The position numbers and the translations under genes are program-made. Below are positions 1 through 11,511 of a stretch of DNA of 64,000 nt, piece by piece. The first letter of the stretch is position 1; each line of letters begins with the position of its first letter. The stretch is from Sympetrum striolatum. Taxonomy: Eukaryota > Arthropoda > Insecta > Odonata > Libellulidae. The DNA lies in NCBI GenBank assembly GCA_947579665.1, contig OX388345.1, forward strand, positions 72,593,454 to 72,657,453, read 5' to 3'. A model generated the notes under the pieces. The model worked only from the letters and a program-made list of their open reading frames with translations, was not told the origin of the DNA and did no database searches.

Positions 1-828
1 CGGAATGGAAGAAAAATGTGAAAATTAATGTGAAAATTTAACTTTGAAGAAGTTAGTTAACATATAAAATTACAAAAATGTTTCCATTCATGTCTATGAG
101 TTAAAGGTCTTCATATCCGCAATAGATATAAAACCAAACAACAATATGAATCAAAACATAGGGATGGAAGAATGGATTCCTATTTCGTTCAAGTAGTAAG
201 ATTTTGCATCTAAAAAAGAATAGATAAATCGCCTACGAATATGGATGCCTTGAAGACTGTAATATTTCAACGTTATTAATTTCCTATATCAGCCTTCACG
301 TCCTAGAACCTAGCTACATCATTCATAGTGAAAGGACCAGCACAATACAACACAAATTTGGCGTGTCTAATATTTCACAGAAATTTAATTTCGTCATGAG
401 TTGTTTCTACAACAGAAACAAATATTACTTTTGACTTTTGTTTCATGATATGGGAATCGATAAATTTCCTTTATTCCAATTTCTTTTAGTAAAATAATAA
501 GAGAGATAAGGGACTGTAGTATCATTTATTATGAAATACTTATTTCTTTGTTTAAAGTACTATCTTTGGCATTTCTGTAACTAATTTTATCATAGGACCC
601 GATGGTGACGGGTTGTCTGTTTGTTACTAAATATTTGTGGAAACCGAAATACTCTGGGCAATTCCTTTCATCAGATGGATTATGAAATTAATCAAGATGC
701 AAATGAAAATCGACGAATGCCGTGTATTAATTATAGAAACGCAAGCTCAGAGATGAACCATTTGAAACAAAAACAGCAGTAAACAACACAATTCCAATGA
801 GCACATTATCACCATTTTTACATTTCAG

Positions 829-861
829 ATACATTCGCCGACGTAACACAGAGGGGTAACC
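829..861 (+). CDS. Possible 33-nt microexon
   Basis: A pyrimidine-rich acceptor ending CATTTCAG at 821-828 and a consensus donor (GTAAGTGG from 862) bracket 33 nt. One frame is open across it, reading roughly TFADVTQRGN, entering with two bases and leaving with one. The length is a multiple of three, so it could be skipped without a frameshift. I cannot link it to any neighbouring exon, and spurious pairs of this size are expected in a window this long. No function can be assigned. Confidence 0.2.
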
Positions 862-2749
862 GTAAGTGGGTCTCACTGGTCAAAACGCCAATGTAAGCGG
901 CAAATCTTTTCAAGTGAATACGCGAATATGTGGCGACACCTTTAGGTTACCAACCATCGCGCACCTTCGACCGCGTTTCACGAGCCCTTTTCGAGATGAA
1001 TAAATTATTTAAACGAGCCATAGAGAGAATAAACACACAAAAGACGGGGGCCCGAGAAGGAAGGAGGCGAGAACTGAAATATGAATGGGAAGGAAATGAG
1101 GCAAAAGTAGGGAAGAGATGGACCGATAAGGCAGAGTTCAGAGGAAAAAAGAAAGAGCGAAACCTACGCCGATGACCCCAAAGAGAGATCTCCGATTCAG
1201 ACTTGGAAATAAGGAGGGCCTTTATTCGGTCCCCGTTTGATGGAGTGCTACAGAGGCTGCGTTTATGCCCTCGTATGCGTGGCTATAAAATAAAGCGAGA
1301 TAGCGTCGGGAGTAAAATAAATGGATCCTGTTCTTTCAGTAGAGTGACTGCCAAGCAAAGTTAGATTTCGGTCTCACTTGTGTTCTGTTGGAGCACACAA
1401 ACCACTGAAGTAAACAAACACAGAAAGGAAACACGAGTCAAAATCTCCAATAGGAAAAATTCCAGATATATAAAGTGTATTTTTCAAAAGCTTGGATGGA
1501 ACTGTATATTTACGTAATAATTAAGAAAATACAAAACTTCTACTCAGAGGCGGATCCTAAATATTTAATTAGAGGCATTTTTCCTATTTCAAATTATGAA
1601 ATGCTGAATGTTTCAGTCTCAGTGGTAAGATGAACTCTAAGACTTCTGTAACAAATCAGCAGTGCTAATATAGAAATCTTGTCAAGTCTCCATAAATTCA
1701 TCTGAAAAAATTCAAGAGTTAGATCCGTAATTTTATAATTAGATCGTGAAATACTTTCATTCGTGATTTACATAATGAATTATTACTTAAAGTTTTTACA
1801 TTAGAAAAATCTGAGAAAAAATAAATCTGATCATGGTTAGCATGGAAGTTTGCTGAATAACGACAAGAGGTAATAATACTGATTCTTAAAATCATTCAGT
1901 AAATATGAGTACCGAGCCTTAAACAATGAGAAATAATTCAGCAATACATCTGAAAAAAATATAAAATATTTAATAAAGTCCCATCCATATTGCCGATAAT
2001 CCAAACGTCAAAATAATCGAAAAACTTCCTTCACCATTGTGGTGTAGAAATACAAAATCCATTTCCAACAAAGTAGCTCATGGAGTACAACTATGACGGC
2101 ATCATAAAATTGCTACGCGTTCCATAAATATTTCATGTCAACTCGCAACTCGCGAGCAAAGAAGCAATTTCCTTGAAACATAAACCTCATGACCGGCCGC
2201 AAATCTTTCATGAAAAGTCGCACTTCAATCCCATTTCCATACAGCAGGAACTATAAGGAATAAACAAATGCAAGAAACAGTATATCAAGACAGGCCAAAA
2301 AAGACACGGAATACAAGCGTTTAAACTTGGCGCCCCACTTCCGGACGAATCATGCGAGAGCCATACAATTAGACCCACATGGCCAAATCGCATATGCAAT
2401 CTACCCGCGGGGGAAAAGTTTCATATCCTCACGCTAAAATTTGGAGGTCGCTCTCCCCAGCATCTTATCCTTCAAATCTTTTCAATGTCGTTCCTTTGAC
2501 TAGTCCTTCCCTTATTTACCTCTCTTCCTACTGGTGTCTCAATCCCATGACCGTTTAAGGAAAGACACCAAGCGTCCACCCTTTGAATTTCTATATTCCT
2601 TCGTGCACTCCGAATTAATCACCGAGACCTCTTAACTCTTCCAGGCAATCTCTTGCCGCATCTTTCGACCGTGAGAAAATTGCGTCGCGAGGCTTGAGGT
2701 TTTTCTTTAAAAGGCTGCTTCAATGACATATTTTCAGCCAATTACTCAC

Positions 2750-2943
2750 TCCTGCCCACGTTAGAGGAGATGAGCGGGAATATTTCATATGGACGATGAA
2801 GAGATATTTCACTCGAAAAGACAGAGGAACGAAACGCTGCTCGGAGATTTCTCACGAGTTAAGTGCCGCTATAACGAATTTACTCAAAACGCCGAAAAGA
2901 ACAAAGTGGTGCTACCCAACGACTCTGATCCACTCAACACGAT
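2750..2943 (+). CDS. Possible coding exon with two competing frames
   Basis: This block is richer in GC than its surroundings and begins after an acceptor-like ATATTTTCAG ending at 2749. Two frames stay open. One runs from the acceptor to about 2943 and is rich in Arg, Lys and Thr. The other starts at an ATG at 2789 (MDDEEIFHSKRQRNE...) and is rich in Asp, Glu, Asn and Lys, more like a soluble protein. Both reach a weak donor-like GTAGAT near 2944. There is no recognised domain, and the frame cannot be decided by eye. It may equally be non-coding. Confidence 0.2.
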
Positions 2944-5900
2944 GGGTAGATCTTTCTTGTTTGTTTTCTAAACAAATATTAGCATAACGTGTGCTATATG
3001 AATTATCATCAAATGTTCCAACAATTATATATTTCATTTCTTCATATTCCATACGTTAATCTTGAATTAAGTGTGAGTTTTGTTATCAGCATTTCGTACT
3101 GGTTTTGGTATATTTTTAGCATGTTTTTGAAGTATTATTTCACGCGACTTTTTCTCAACTTCCTGTTCCAAGTATCTTTTTCAGTAAAGCTACTATTTTT
3201 TTACAATACATTTTGGCGAAATAGTGATATAATATAAAAGATTACAGAAACACATAACTGAGCATAAACACACCATCCAAATAGTCCTTCTATGTATATA
3301 AACATCCGTCAAATAAATAGTCAATCTATTTAAGCACCAATGGGGCAGATGTAGAAACAAGCCACGGCCTTAGGGTGACATATTAAATACCTGTATCAGT
3401 TTAATTTCTATAGCGATTTACGAGATTTTTTAAACCTTGCAGAACGTCTTTTCTCAGTATCGTATTCACCTGAAAGCATTTAATTACAAGATTTTACTAA
3501 TGCTAAATTTCAGTCGGATTCTCCACTGATTTCCGGTTTAATTAGATATGATATAATAATATGATAATCTTCGTTCAAAGGAAAATTTTCGAAACTATTA
3601 TAATAAGGCTTGCGATGGAATACTGAATGTAAACAAAGGTCATCAACCTCGCGACAAGCAAAAACCCAAATCAACATTCAACCTTCCGTGAAGTAAAAGG
3701 GAACCACGAACTTATAGCATCGAATCAAATTAAAACGAACGTATTTATTCGCCATGAACACAGACAACCCTTGAAATAGGGACGCTGAGATTTCCGCAAA
3801 AGCTTAAACATTAAATCCTCCATTCTAACGTCAAAGAGGACCAGTTTCGACCAACTAAGAGTCACGCTCCACCGCATTGTAGAGATCTCGAGAGAATAAA
3901 CACATAATCAAAGGAATACATCAAAGCCTACGTCAAAGCTTACGTAAAATCCGGGAAAAACAACATTATGCGGGTGAGAAGGGTTACTTGAAATTGAATT
4001 GACAAGACAGGTCCTCTAAAGAGAGTCAATGCGATGTAAAAGAGCTCTGAATTCATGAATTAAATCAAAGGCCATTCCAATGAGCATTCGACGAACAATG
4101 AGATCAGTGCAGGTATTGCGCGATCCCTCGTCAATAACAGGTCAAACTCAAAGCACGGAGCTGGAATACCAAATGCCTCTCTTGGATGAGAAGACCCGCC
4201 CACTTACCTGAGCGAGCGACGAATATTTTAAAGGAGATTATGAGATATGCTTATTACCAATTGCTTCCCCCTCCCTTGGCAAGAGTCGTGTATTTACATA
4301 ATCAACTCCTACAGACTTTTTATTTGTAAACATCAATAGAAAAGCTTGCCCGTGCAGGGGTAGGGTGGAACTGAAGTATGTACCTGTGCAGATTTTTTCG
4401 TTTGTACAGCGGGGTAGCAAAGAATCTGGGGAATACAACGTATAATATGGGGGCCCTAAGTCAATTCAGTGCGTGGGCATAAATCCTGCGCTGAGGTGTT
4501 GGTAAAGTATATCGGTACATAACTACGTTTTTTATTTGTTTATGTTACGTATACCGCCACTAAAAGTGGAGAGATAGATATGAATGGAAACATCGGCTAA
4601 TATGGAGAATGGAAAGAGAAATTTATAAACACAATCGTGATGTCATCAAAATGGAGAAAAACTCCGCAGCCGTAAACAGACAAAGTTCAAAACCATTGAA
4701 TTTGTATACCTTTTAATTTGTATGGATGTAAAACATGCTCGTGAATTTTTAAGACTTGGAAGTTTTTCTCTATATTTATATCACTCTAAACACTGTATAC
4801 CTTCCTTTTTTCCGCAATTGTGTATCCCGCGATATAGTACACTATGAATAAGAGAGACAAGTTAAATAGTAAAGGCTAGGTTTTAAATCGCAGACAGACA
4901 GAGGGACACCGACAAAAACGGCCATTGGAGACTTTAAAACTATAATAACTCTGATGGAGTATTGCGTGAAATTCGATTACCAAGGACAGATAGATAATTC
5001 CATTAGGAGAATTACTAAAATGTACACGGAGAAACGTTAAAAGCGAAAATGCTCAAACGAGAGCACACTATAACAGAGCTCCATTGTGTGTGCGAACCCT
5101 TCAAGAAAACGGTAGTTTCCAGAAGAGCTACTTGACGCAAGAATCAACTCTCGTCCTCAGAAGAAAAACATTGGGCGGAGGTCATCTACGCCAAAACATG
5201 ACTTTCCCGAGGATCTTGTTTATGAAAAATAACCAAGGATGACTCGCGACATTACGTAAACGAGCGTCCTTCCGTTGCGCTTTCGGTTCCTAAGATTTAT
5301 TTTATTAATTCTTCGTCAGTTTCAACATCGGGATGAACGCCGTCGCACGATAACTCAATCAAAACATTTGGAAATCGCCAACGGGGCGGAAAATGCACTA
5401 GAGAAGGCGATTCTATTAAGGAGGCGTGGAGAACCAATGCGCAGTCGCTGCAAGCTAGGGAAGCGAGTCCTTGGAATCATTGCGCAAGAAACCTGCATAC
5501 GAACGGGCCGTTTTCCTATCCCAATAAAGACATAATAAACAGGGAAAATTTGCAAAAAACGCACGAGGGAGACAAGCTCAAAACCGTGGCGGATGACGAG
5601 CAATAAATCTGCCAGGCCGAGCGCGGCAAGGAGAAAAACATAGAAACGAGGTTGCATTAAGATAAGTATCAGAACGAAAGAAGGTTTGCGACTTATAAAA
5701 TGTAATAAATTAAGCAATTTATTTAAGCAAGAATTAGAATTTGAACAGAATAATTACGAATAAATGAAATACATCACCGGATCTTAATCCATTTGGTCCA
5801 ACATTTCCCAATCTAAAGGATGGTTTTTGTGAATGAGGTAAATTAATACCTTGCGAATGAATACTTTGGTGATAAATTACAATAGCACTAGGAGGAATGA

Positions 5901-6122
5901 GTTTGAGTGAATTAATAGGTCGGAAAAATAAAATTATGAATCGAATAAAATTTTGTGAGTTTCATTTTACCTTATATGCATTGGTTTTTCCTTAATATCT
6001 AATATAAATTAAAATTTCTGTCTATCTCATACAATTTTTCGAAAGATCAAATAGATAAAATAAAAGTTTCATATTAAAGGATATCCTTAGGAAACAACGC
6101 AAAAAGATTCACTAAGTAAGTA

Positions 6123-6156
6123 ATAAGTTTGTAGTGTTAGTACACTACAAACTTAT
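6123..6156. repeat. Perfect 15-bp hairpin with 4-nt loop
   Basis: The arms at 6123-6137 (ATAAGTTTGTAGTGT) and 6142-6156 are exact reverse complements separated by TAGT. The surroundings are AT-rich with no open frame. It could be a tiny foldback relic or a structured RNA element. Nothing in the flanks shows a target duplication. Confidence 0.7.
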
Positions 6157-7854
6157 CCTTTAAGATGCACTAGAAATATAAATTTGCGATATTCACTTCG
6201 TTTTTGTAAAGATGACGAAAGAAAAACGGCAGATTCTAGATTTCCTGATAATTGTCGTGGCATCAATAGATATTGGCTCGTTCTGTTAGTAATTATAATT
6301 AGTATCAGATATATCCTTCGTACAGATAGCTACGATACTCATCCTTAATACATTTAACTCAGCAAAAAGTTATCTGCAAATGCAGCTGCTGGTTAGAAAA
6401 TAACCCATAAATCAGATAAGGAAATTACATATTTAAAAAAATACTAATAGGAAGGTAAACATCAAAAGCATCTATAAAACTGCAATTACACGGAAAACGA
6501 ATTTGCCATGACAACAAATACGCTTTCTTATCTATTTTCGAATCTTTTGCGTCACAACACTATGTCAATCGTAATATTTAAATCTGCAAAATCTTCTCAA
6601 CTTCAAAAATAAAATAATGGACATTGAAATGAGTAGGAATAGAAAAGGAGAGGTTAAGTATTCATGACTATTCGGGAAAAATGAATGAGTAACCTAGGAA
6701 TAGAAAAAATCCAGCCTCAACCTCATCTTATTGTCAATCAAACGAAGGCAGTTCTTGAATTACCGCGAAGGAAGACGAGTGGAGAGAATAGCTTCGCCTC
6801 TCGACATTTCACGAATGTTTCCTTATTCATTCCCCGGATAACGAGGCCACGGACGAAAGATCTCTTCCTAAAAGAGACGCAAAAAATATAGCCGGATCGA
6901 GAGACAACCTTCGATGCAAAGTAACCAAGTTGTTTTCGACGGCGTGAATCGCCAGCGACATCTAGGAAATGTTACACTGTTCTGATAAATATTTCTCACC
7001 GCTCTCCAACCAGAGAGAGGGAGAGGGTGTGACGGAATTTGCTCGGGCTGTTTTGTATATCACACCACGACAAGAAGAATGAATTACTCGATTGCGTCAT
7101 CGGCGACTGTCGGCTTGAATCAAAGTTTGAGCTACTGGAAAATGAATAAGAACGTTGCCAAGTATCCTTCTAGACTACGATGTGAATTAGCGATTGGCAT
7201 ACATTACTTTCTACATTCAGAACACTGAGCTTCATACTTCACCTGCATTATTCACCGGGGAAAAGTCCACTTCATTAATCCAATTACGTCGAAATGTTTG
7301 AAGGTCTTAAAATTTATACTTTCATAACAATGTCCATCAATGCATGTTGTTGCATTTTATTGATTGTGAAATTTATGTATAATAAGTAACACAGTTTCGT
7401 AGGAACACTAGTACGACTTGGCAATGGAGTGAGAGGAAATAATTTCAGTGGAGAATACGGATAAGATTTAGGCCGACCGGATACCGAGGGGGTAACGGAT
7501 TGCTTAAGACAGAAATTAAAGATTCGATGCCTCAGGAAAATAGAGAGTTTACGACTTAAGTGATTGGAGTGAGGTTTTGATAACCAAAACAAAAAAATAC
7601 CACCGCTTACGGACATTTGGGCATGGTAAATCACGCGATGAAGAAATGTTAACTTCTACGACTGACTTCATCTTCCAGGACTTTAACAATTCACTTCAAC
7701 TTTAATGGAGTTGAAATAATCTCCACTAAATATCAACCGAACTAATTTCGATACGAGCCCAACTATACTCCAACCAGTTGTATTCCATATTAAACAACTG
7801 CAAGAAAGTGAACCATCCACCCGAAGCACCAAGAATAACAAACATCTTCCCTAC

Positions 7855-8772
7855 CTTGAGGATATCATCTAACCCCACACCGGAACTAGCCGACGAGGAC
7901 CCTCTCCTGCCCATATCCCAGGAGTTCCTCCTCCGTAGAGAATCCAATGAATCTGTCGACAGCGTCGACATCCGCCTTCCGCTGCTGCCTCCAGAGTCCC
8001 TCCGGGACAAAATCGAATGCGACGGCGACAGCGGTGGAAGCGATGGCGATATCGAATCCCTCCGGGTAAAAGACAAATCCATGGAAGACGTCGAAGTTCT
8101 ATTTAGCGACTCCCTTCTTCTCATCACAACTCCACCGGAATTCAGGAAACACCCAGTGCTGTGCTTCGGAGGCGGAGGAACCGTGGAAGGAATCCTTCCG
8201 GAAGAGGCCCTCCTCATGGTCCCCAATCCAGTGGGCAATGATGACAACCCTAGGGTGGAATTCCTTCTGGTGTCCGCCACCGTGTCCCTCCTCCGCGGCT
8301 CCCTCTTCACCACCACTCCCGGAAGGTGCGGGGTGGATGCAGCAAGGGTATGTCTTCTCATATTCTGGGTTTCTTGCACCGAAAGCCTTTTCTTTTGCTT
8401 CTCCTTCTCCTCTCCATACCAGTGGAGCTGGACGTGTCCTTTGGAATCCTTGGCGAAGTACACCGAGGGATGCACCCCGGGTCCCGTCGTCAGGTGCGGC
8501 ATGGACTCCCTCCTCGGGCCCATCTTCGACAGCGACGCAGTGGTCGGCTGCGCGAAAGACGGCGTCCTCCCGAGAAAGGGCGCATCGCTCTTGCGGCGCT
8601 TCAAGCTCGCCGTCGAAACCACGGAGGACCTCCGGTAGCCGTGCACCTCGCAGTCACTCTTGTCCACGCTTTCTTTAATTTCCGGAAAATTCTCCTTCTC
8701 CTCTGCCTGCACCAGCTTCACATCCCTGAACATCTCCTCCAGGAGCCGAATCGTCGACGTTTTCCCGCTCAT
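7855..8772 (-). CDS. First coding exon, Ser/Arg-rich protein with a basophilic-kinase site array
   Basis: The exon has 306 codons from the ATG at 8772 (MSGKTSTIRLLEEMF...) to AAG at 7855, followed by a donor GTAGGG in phase 0. Beyond the donor the frame stays open to 7726, but composition drops to AT-rich intron-like sequence, so I end the exon there. Upstream open frame has no ATG. Residues 1-40 are acidic and helical (LLEEMFRDVKL, AEEKENFPEIKE). From about 47 the chain is basic, Ser/Pro-rich and probably disordered. It carries 13 RRx[S/T] sites, with the Ser/Thr at 50, 62, 90, 142, 164, 172, 190, 222, 240, 260, 269, 284 and 292, plus KKRLS at 131. A less repetitive segment around 103-120 (VYFAKDSKGHVQLHWYG) may be the conserved part. 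Such sites fit PKA or related basophilic kinases and possibly 14-3-3 binding (inference). No family is recognised. Later exons were not found. Confidence 0.75.
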
Positions 8773-9164
8773 GATGCCGGAGACTTCAACGCCCGAATGA
8801 CCACGAACACCGGAAGCGATGAGTAGTGGCGGAAATTCTACGAATCGATGACGAATGGAGCGACGGAAATCGGCATCGCACGTCTCCCGCGCGTCTCTGA
8901 ATGCACTGTTTATCAATCTGAAGGGGTTCGAGAGCCTCGGATGGCGACACGTCCGCTCGACAGCTGATGAGGGGCTGAATGTCGGCGTCGCTCTGAGTAC
9001 CGACGGGAGGGGACCTCTCCTCTCTCCCGCCCACCTCCGACCTTCTGCTCCCTCTCTTCCTCAACCTCACCCACTCCCTCTCCCCTCTCCAGGGTGCCGT
9101 TCGGGGAGGATAAAAAGGGGGGCGTTCTGCAAAACGCAATTCCCCTCGATTACCCTTGGAGGCC

Positions 9165-9175
9165 GCCGCCATATT
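9165..9175 (-). promoter_or_regulatory. YY1 / Pleiohomeotic motif AATATGGCGGC
   Basis: The minus strand reads AATATGGCGGC, which fits the YY1/Pho consensus AAnATGGCGGC exactly. In animal promoters this motif typically sits just downstream of the transcription start in the sense orientation. That is the orientation needed for the gene starting at 8772. Confidence 0.6.
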
Positions 9176-9381
9176 AGGAGCGCGGAGAGAAAAACACCCG
9201 AATGGAGGACGAAGGAGGGAACGGGGAAGGTGTCGTCGAAGAAGAGGAGACGGAATGGGCGAAAGAAGAGGAAGAAGTAATCTTCGAAATTTCGGAGTCA
9301 CGAAAAAGATTAGGGGTGCGACCCCCGTACGTGGTCGCAATTGCGGAGTGATTTCTTCCGAATTCTCGTATTTCTTCACTG

Positions 9382-9387
9382 CACGTG
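9382..9387. promoter_or_regulatory. Canonical E-box CACGTG
   Basis: CACGTG lies in the context TGCACGTGCG, about 210 bp upstream of the YY1 motif inside the GC-rich promoter block. It is a possible bHLH factor site. The single match is short, so function is only suggested by position. Confidence 0.35.
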
Positions 9388-9479
9388 CGTGGAGACAGCG
9401 GCCGATTCGGAGTCAACAGGTTTGACGGATACGTAATAGCGATAACGGTCGGAGGGGGAGAATGAGCTGTCAATACAGT

Positions 9480-11070
9480 TATCTATTGAAAAAAAGCTAT
9501 CTATTGATCGCATTGTTTCCACAGTAATATGAATAACAATGGTGACCACTTCATCCTATGATTCATTGTACCGAGGAAACTTGCAGTGATTCACGCAAGA
9601 ATGAAGCTAAGGCTTTCATAACGTTAAATTGCAATCTGCTATATACCCTTATTGCTACGATAACAGGTTTAAAGCATTTTATACTCAGAGGAAATAACAA
9701 TGATTTCTACAGATCTATTTTTATCTCGGTCGCTTCCGTCAAATTTATATTCAGAGGAACATAAACAAATGTTGGTTACGTAATGGCCCGTCATGATATC
9801 CGTTTTCAACTGGCTTGGTTTGTTGACGGTAATTCTGGAGTAACTCAATTCCTGAAAATAAACTATGGTAAAGACTGAGTTCCTATTTCAATATCAATAT
9901 TTTAAAACCAGAAAAACGGAGTCAATTACTTCAAACGGAATCTTCCACTAAAAAAATTGAAAGAAAAAGGAAGTTGTGTAGTACCTGTAATCTTACGGAA
10001 ATAAATAGTACGATAAGTAATCCCTCAAAAATTTGAGAATGGTAACTAATCGCAGAGTTAAAAAAATACTTTGATAAGAAGTGCTAAAATAAGAGGCAGT
10101 TAAGTTAGATTTAAATCTATAAAAACTAAGAAGCGATGCATTTATTTCAGTAAAAACATTTAATTATATTTACATTGGAGTTAATGAACGGAGTAGTTAA
10201 AACAATTTGAAGTGAATACTCTTGAGATCGAATTAACAGCAGCAAAATAGTTATAAAGTCAAGCAAAACCTGATTGCCAACGAAATTAATAGGATTCGAA
10301 AAAAAACAAGAAATAATAGGTACACCTGTAACGGTGAAAGTACGCGACCGCACGAGCAAGTTATGCGAGACTTACCACTGGATCTTTTTTACTCCGCGAA
10401 GTAAATGACCTCAGTGAGCTTTAATGAAATCATTCTAAGACGCTGACTCCATCGAGCAGTGTTTCAATCGACAAACGGGGTCGCTCGAGGAATTGGAGTT
10501 GTAAGGGCAGCAAATGATGCGGAGTTCAAAGATAAAACCATCGCCGTGCATCTTTAATTGGAATCTTGCGCGTCATTCAGCAAAACAGCAGCTCTTTGTC
10601 TTGGCGCCTTCCCACTTTTCCTCGTCTTTCCGTGCTACTCTTTGCCTTTCCTTGGTTATTTCCGCAATCGTATTATTCATAAGATTTACGAGAAGATAAC
10701 GAAGAGTACTTAAGAAGAAGACCTTTAACAGCACTTCCCCATTGAGAAAAAATACACATATAAAGTTCAAGAAAAAACGGAATCTTCTGTACTCTCTGAA
10801 AAATTAATCTAAATGGTTAGCAAACGTTAAATTCTCAATATTCGAAAGGATGGGAATGATCCTCTTACATTTTCAGGATTGTGACCAGCGCTACATTAAT
10901 TAAAAACGTTTTCAGATTTTCCTGATTAACTCATTGGATTACTGAGGAAACACTAGTCTATACTTCGTTCTCTAAAATTTTAACACTTATACCCGTACTT
11001 CATAAACTTACACTTCGTATTTTTAAATTCTAATAACTTTTAAATTTATCTGAAAGTAATACAATTTTGA
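9480..11070. other. AT-rich intergenic stretch, nothing supported
   Basis: I see only short chance open frames here. There are no repeats of note, no convincing splice-bounded exon and no RNA gene. Confidence 0.5.
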
Positions 11071-11074
11071 ATAG

Positions 11075-11188
11075 TAGAAGAATCTTTAGTGTCAACACTT
11101 GCACAAATCCACAAGAGCAATGCACACGTTTAAAAAATGTGTATTTTTTTGTAGAGTTGTACAAGTGTTGACATTAAAGATTCTTCTA
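11075..11188. repeat. Foldback element with 32-bp inverted arms
   Basis: The left arm 11075-11106 and right arm 11157-11188 are inverted copies differing at two positions (core AGAAGAATCTTTA...TGTCAACACTT). The roughly 50-nt centre itself contains a smaller hairpin (CACACGTTT/AAATGTG). The flanks show AGTA on the left and TACT on the right. Size and shape suit a small MITE or foldback element, but no target duplication is certain. Confidence 0.7.
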
Positions 11189-11419
11189 TACTGAAGTTTC
11201 ACCTAGTATCGCTCAATGATATTCATTATTTTAAAAGACTATTTGAAAAAAGAGTAAACCGGTATTGTGACTGAAACCATGTTTAGTTACATTTTCATCA
11301 TAACTTCAGCGTAAGCAACCATTAACATTGACATTAAAAGATAAATGATACCAAGTCGAGGTTTTATCCAAATATATGATGAAGGGTAGTCGATCGATCA
11401 AATTATTCATGAGGATATA

Positions 11420-11421
<2 letters not shown>

Positions 11422-11511
<90 letters not shown>
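11422..11511. repeat. (AT)45 dinucleotide microsatellite
   Basis: This is an uninterrupted AT run of 90 bp, the only long perfect microsatellite in the window. The alternating Tyr/Ile open frame through it is an artefact of the repeat. Confidence 0.97.

Larger units (their letters stand above)
1..7854. other. AT-rich non-coding stretch, probably intron or 3' side of the minus-strand gene starting at 8772
   Basis: This stretch lies downstream (in the minus direction) of the splice donor at 7854, so at least part of it should be intron of that gene, whose next exon would need to start in phase 0. I find no convincing continuation exon. Open frames here are short, lack supporting splice sites, and have no recognisable domains. 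Weak splice-site-bounded pieces at 829-861 and 2750-2943 are listed separately. An isolated strong minus-strand donor at 4204-4209 (CTCAG then GTAAGTGGG) has no usable coding frame behind it. A 15-bp perfect hairpin at 6123-6156 is listed separately. Confidence 0.5.
8773..9470 (-). promoter_or_regulatory. GC- and CpG-rich promoter and 5' UTR of the minus-strand gene
   Basis: This is the most GC-rich block next to the MSGKT exon. It contains a perfect YY1/Pleiohomeotic motif in minus orientation at 9165-9175 and an E-box at 9382-9387. Several overlapping open frames on both strands are explained by low stop frequency in GC-rich DNA. A transcription start near or just above 9175 would give a 5' UTR of about 400 nt. 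A GATAAAAAGG stretch near 9109-9118 on the plus strand is TATA-like, but no plus-strand gene follows it. Confidence 0.5.

Noticed and set aside
4204..4260. Strong isolated minus-strand splice donor (CTCAG/GTAAGTGGG)
   Set aside because: All frames meet stops within about 40 nt and no acceptor is seen. At most it marks a non-coding first exon.
7778..8638. 286-codon plus-strand open frame
   Set aside because: It is antisense to the 306-codon minus-strand exon. Its composition mirrors that exon, and it has no promoter or splice logic.
8786..9473. Several 90-200-codon frames on both strands
   Set aside because: They arise from low stop density in the GC-rich promoter block, are low-complexity Arg/Ser/Pro-rich, and overlap one another.
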